NCBI GenBank assembly: GCA_037349315.1 | Contig: JBAIAC010000007.1 | Coordinates: forward strand, 50,245,001-50,309,000 | From: Chelydra serpentina | Taxonomy: Eukaryota; Chordata; Testudines; Chelydridae | Direction of reading: 5' to 3' | DNA length: 64,000 nt | In this document: positions 1 through 64,000 of the stretch, piece after piece | Layout: the number at the start of each line of letters is the position of its first letter | How positions within the stretch are numbered: the stretch's first letter is position 1 | Notes under the pieces: generated by a model | The model's database searches: none | What the model was told of the DNA's origin: nothing | Seen by the model: only the letters and a program-made list of their open reading frames with translations | Position numbers and translations under genes: made by a program

Positions 1-1075
1 CTGTCTTCAACACAAAAACTGCTAGAGAGAGAGCCAGTAAGTACTGTACTTCAGAATATAATGTGCTTCACTTCAGGTAGTGGGAAGAAATCTAAACAAT
101 GAGAAAAATAAAAGTGTGGTTGAGTAAATAACTCTCTTGCTCTTCCATTGCTTGCTATTTCGGCCCTTGCTACCACTGTGGTTGAAGCTGGGCTGGCACA
201 GCTTCCCTTACCTGTTTTTCTGAACATTGTGTTTGGATTCTTTTTATAAAATTGTGCTCTGTTATACTTAGGGGTTAGTCTAGGGCACGTCTGCACTACA
301 AAATCTGAATAGACACACATTTGCCTGACACTGTTCAGTGCATCCAAGCCATAATGGGTTTTGGGGGCAGGGGGGCAAAGATTTGCCTGTATAAACAGAA
401 AACAAAGTTTTTATATCCAGGATTAACTAATCATCTTGTGGCCTTCATCAGTATGTTTGTGCCATTGTAGTTGGGAACCTGTGATGAACCTATTATCCCT
501 GGCAGTATGACTGGCTCTCATGGCACAGTCTGACTCTCTTCACCTCAGTCAGTGATACATATGACATTTACAGTCTGCCAAAATAAAATCAATCAATTCC
601 AGACTGTTTCCCACAAAAATCCGTCAATTCCCTATTGCTCTGATTCCTCTTCAGACCAACACCCTTCCAAAACAAACAAAATCAAACAAACACATCATGA
701 AAGCAACTGCCTGTAGCTTCCCTACCTGGCAGCTATATCTAACAAAAGTAGCAATGGGGGCAGGCAAGTTGTTCTGACATGTCTGGCAGTGTAGTAGGCT
801 GGATGGTCAGCTGGGGAATTGGCTGTTAAAGTGGGCAGGTCTCTGATTAATGGAACAGGGAATCCAAGTTCCCTCATCAAACCTCTCTTTAGAGTCCAGA
901 TCAGGGCTGGGCAGATAGTAGTATCAGGAGGGGGTAAGCTGCACGGTGACAAACACATACAGATCATTTTTCTAAGATACAAACTTTTTTTTTACTGATT
1001 ACATTCAGCTGTTATTATTTAATTTAATTTCTATCTCTGAAATGTAACTGACTAATCTCATCTTTTCATGGAGAG
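1..1075 (+). other. RYR3 intron upstream of exon 1, unclassified
   Basis: No exon, RNA gene or clear repeat is recognised. The phrase GGCACGTCTGCACTACAAAA near 293-312 resembles the end of a common sauropsid MITE. Short open frames have no similarity I recognise. Confidence 0.5.
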
Positions 1076-1275
1076 TGGCAGTATGATCTAGTGAAGGAGA
1101 TTAAGTCTGGTAGCTAGGAACAAGTTAGTTCAATCTCAGCTGTGACACTGAGTCACTGGGCATATCACTTAACCTCTCTTTGCCTGTTTCCCCAATTGTA
1201 AAATGGGGATAATAGTATACTAACTCACAGGAGAGTTGCGAGTAATTATTATTTGTCCAGCACTTTGAAAACATA
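1076..1275 (+). mobile_element. MIR-type CORE-SINE, near full length
   Basis: The order of diagnostic phrases is that of MIR: CAGTATGATCTAGTGAAGG, then TCACTTAACCTCTCTTTGCC, then AATTGTAAAATGGGGATAAT and an AACTCACAGG...GAGTTG end. It is old and diverged, as expected for this family, and serves as a marker of ancient intron sequence. Confidence 0.75.
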
Positions 1276-1641
1276 ACATGCTAGATCAGCAGTATGGTCT
1301 AAATCCTCAGTCCTGCACCTAGCCCATATAGCTGGGCTGGACACCAGCTAGCTCTATGGGGGTGGGAATCATCCCATCTAACTTGCAGAGAGCTCCACAG
1401 CCACTATATTACGACTCATGTACTACCTCAGTAAAATGTGGCATTTGAGAGGGTCACATTCTCAACCCCGAAATCCTGTCTCAGCCATGCTAAGCAGAAG
1501 GGGCAGGATTCAATCCTAAATTACTTATTTTATTTAACCCTTAATTCTTTGTTTTTAAAACATTTAGACCTTGAAAACACACATACAAATACCATATTTA
1601 AATGAAACATCATTGTTTTCTACCCTAATATGCAGTTTTAG

Positions 1642-63613
<61,972 letters not shown>

Positions 63614-64000
63614 GTAAAAAAAAAGACAAAGACAAAACAAAGAATAAATTATTCCCCTCCCCTTCCACTTTTGTGAGGCTAACACGAGGAGCAGCACTAG
63701 CTTTGTGTAGTCTTTGCACTGGGCGTATCACAAAAATCACTTTGTGTCCACTCCTGTGCAGGTGAATGAGGAAGCTGCCTGCACCCTCTGCTCCCTCACC
63801 TGGTGCACGTGCTCATGGCTGCACATATTTTGGATGCACTTAATTTCATTTGTTATTGCTAGTGTGGTAATCCTGTATATGAAGTTGACCTGTAATGAAC
63901 AGGCTTAATATTAAAATGTACTGCACTTGTTATCTTCATTTTTAAACAGCCCATAATTTGTCAGATTTGCCTTTGTAAAACAACTGAGTGATAATGCATT
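63614..64000 (+). other. RYR3 intron 20, start only
   Basis: The window ends 387 bases into this intron. I see no repeat with clear termini and no further RYR3 coding sequence here. Confidence 0.6.

Overview
The window is an internal piece of a vertebrate nuclear gene on the + strand, heavily colonised by transposable elements. The gene is a ryanodine receptor Ca2+-release channel. Twenty consecutive exons, about 2,060 coding bases or 686 codons, lie between 1642 and 63613. All junctions are GT/AG and the reading phase carries through from one exon to the next. The residues fit RYR3 (the RyR-beta of non-mammals) better than RYR1 or RYR2. Neither the 5' nor the 3' end of the gene is present, so no promoter, start codon, stop codon or polyA site of the host gene is expected. 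The repeats suggest a sauropsid, most likely a cryptodiran turtle: a tRNA-derived SINE with a CR1 tail, many CR1 LINEs ending in ATTCTATGA repeats, DIRS tyrosine-recombinase retrotransposons, a Penelope-like element and several hAT MITEs. A crocodilian cannot be excluded.

Gene layout: exons 1-8 (1642-34282) encode the C-terminal part of the bridging solenoid. Exon 9 (35107-35219) carries the calmodulin-binding segment. Exons 10-20 (43411-63613) encode the core-solenoid region up to the start of the RIH-associated domain. Two exons are tiny and frame-preserving: 15 nt at 25690-25704 and 18 nt at 62474-62491. They sit at the positions of the RYR1 alternatively spliced segments ASI and ASII. Introns range from 108 bp to 15.1 kb, and the long ones are long because of repeats.

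Repeats region by region: intron 2 (4208-19343) holds a CR1 tail, two copies of a diverged repeat unit, and two DIRS elements; one DIRS is interrupted by a CR1 and by a DNA transposon with a 6-bp target duplication. Intron 7 holds a minus-strand CR1 with its endonuclease region, plus several MITEs. Intron 9 holds two hAT elements with perfect 8-bp target duplications and a young Penelope-like insertion built as a 600-bp near-perfect inverted repeat with a 12-bp target duplication. Intron 10 has a CR1, an LTR-like/tRNA-like composite and a hAT MITE. Intron 13 carries a third DIRS with recognisable gag, RT and recombinase remnants. Intron 16 carries the second copy of the 6-bp-TSD transposon with a young CR1 nested inside.

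I did not find an undescribed multi-gene system. The observations most worth following are the paired ASI/ASII microexons in RYR3, the inverted-repeat Penelope insertion (a likely intronic dsRNA source), the 6-bp-TSD transposon family, and the conserved terminal hairpins of the three DIRS copies. Repeat names rest on recognising sequence from memory and on visible termini, not on a database search.
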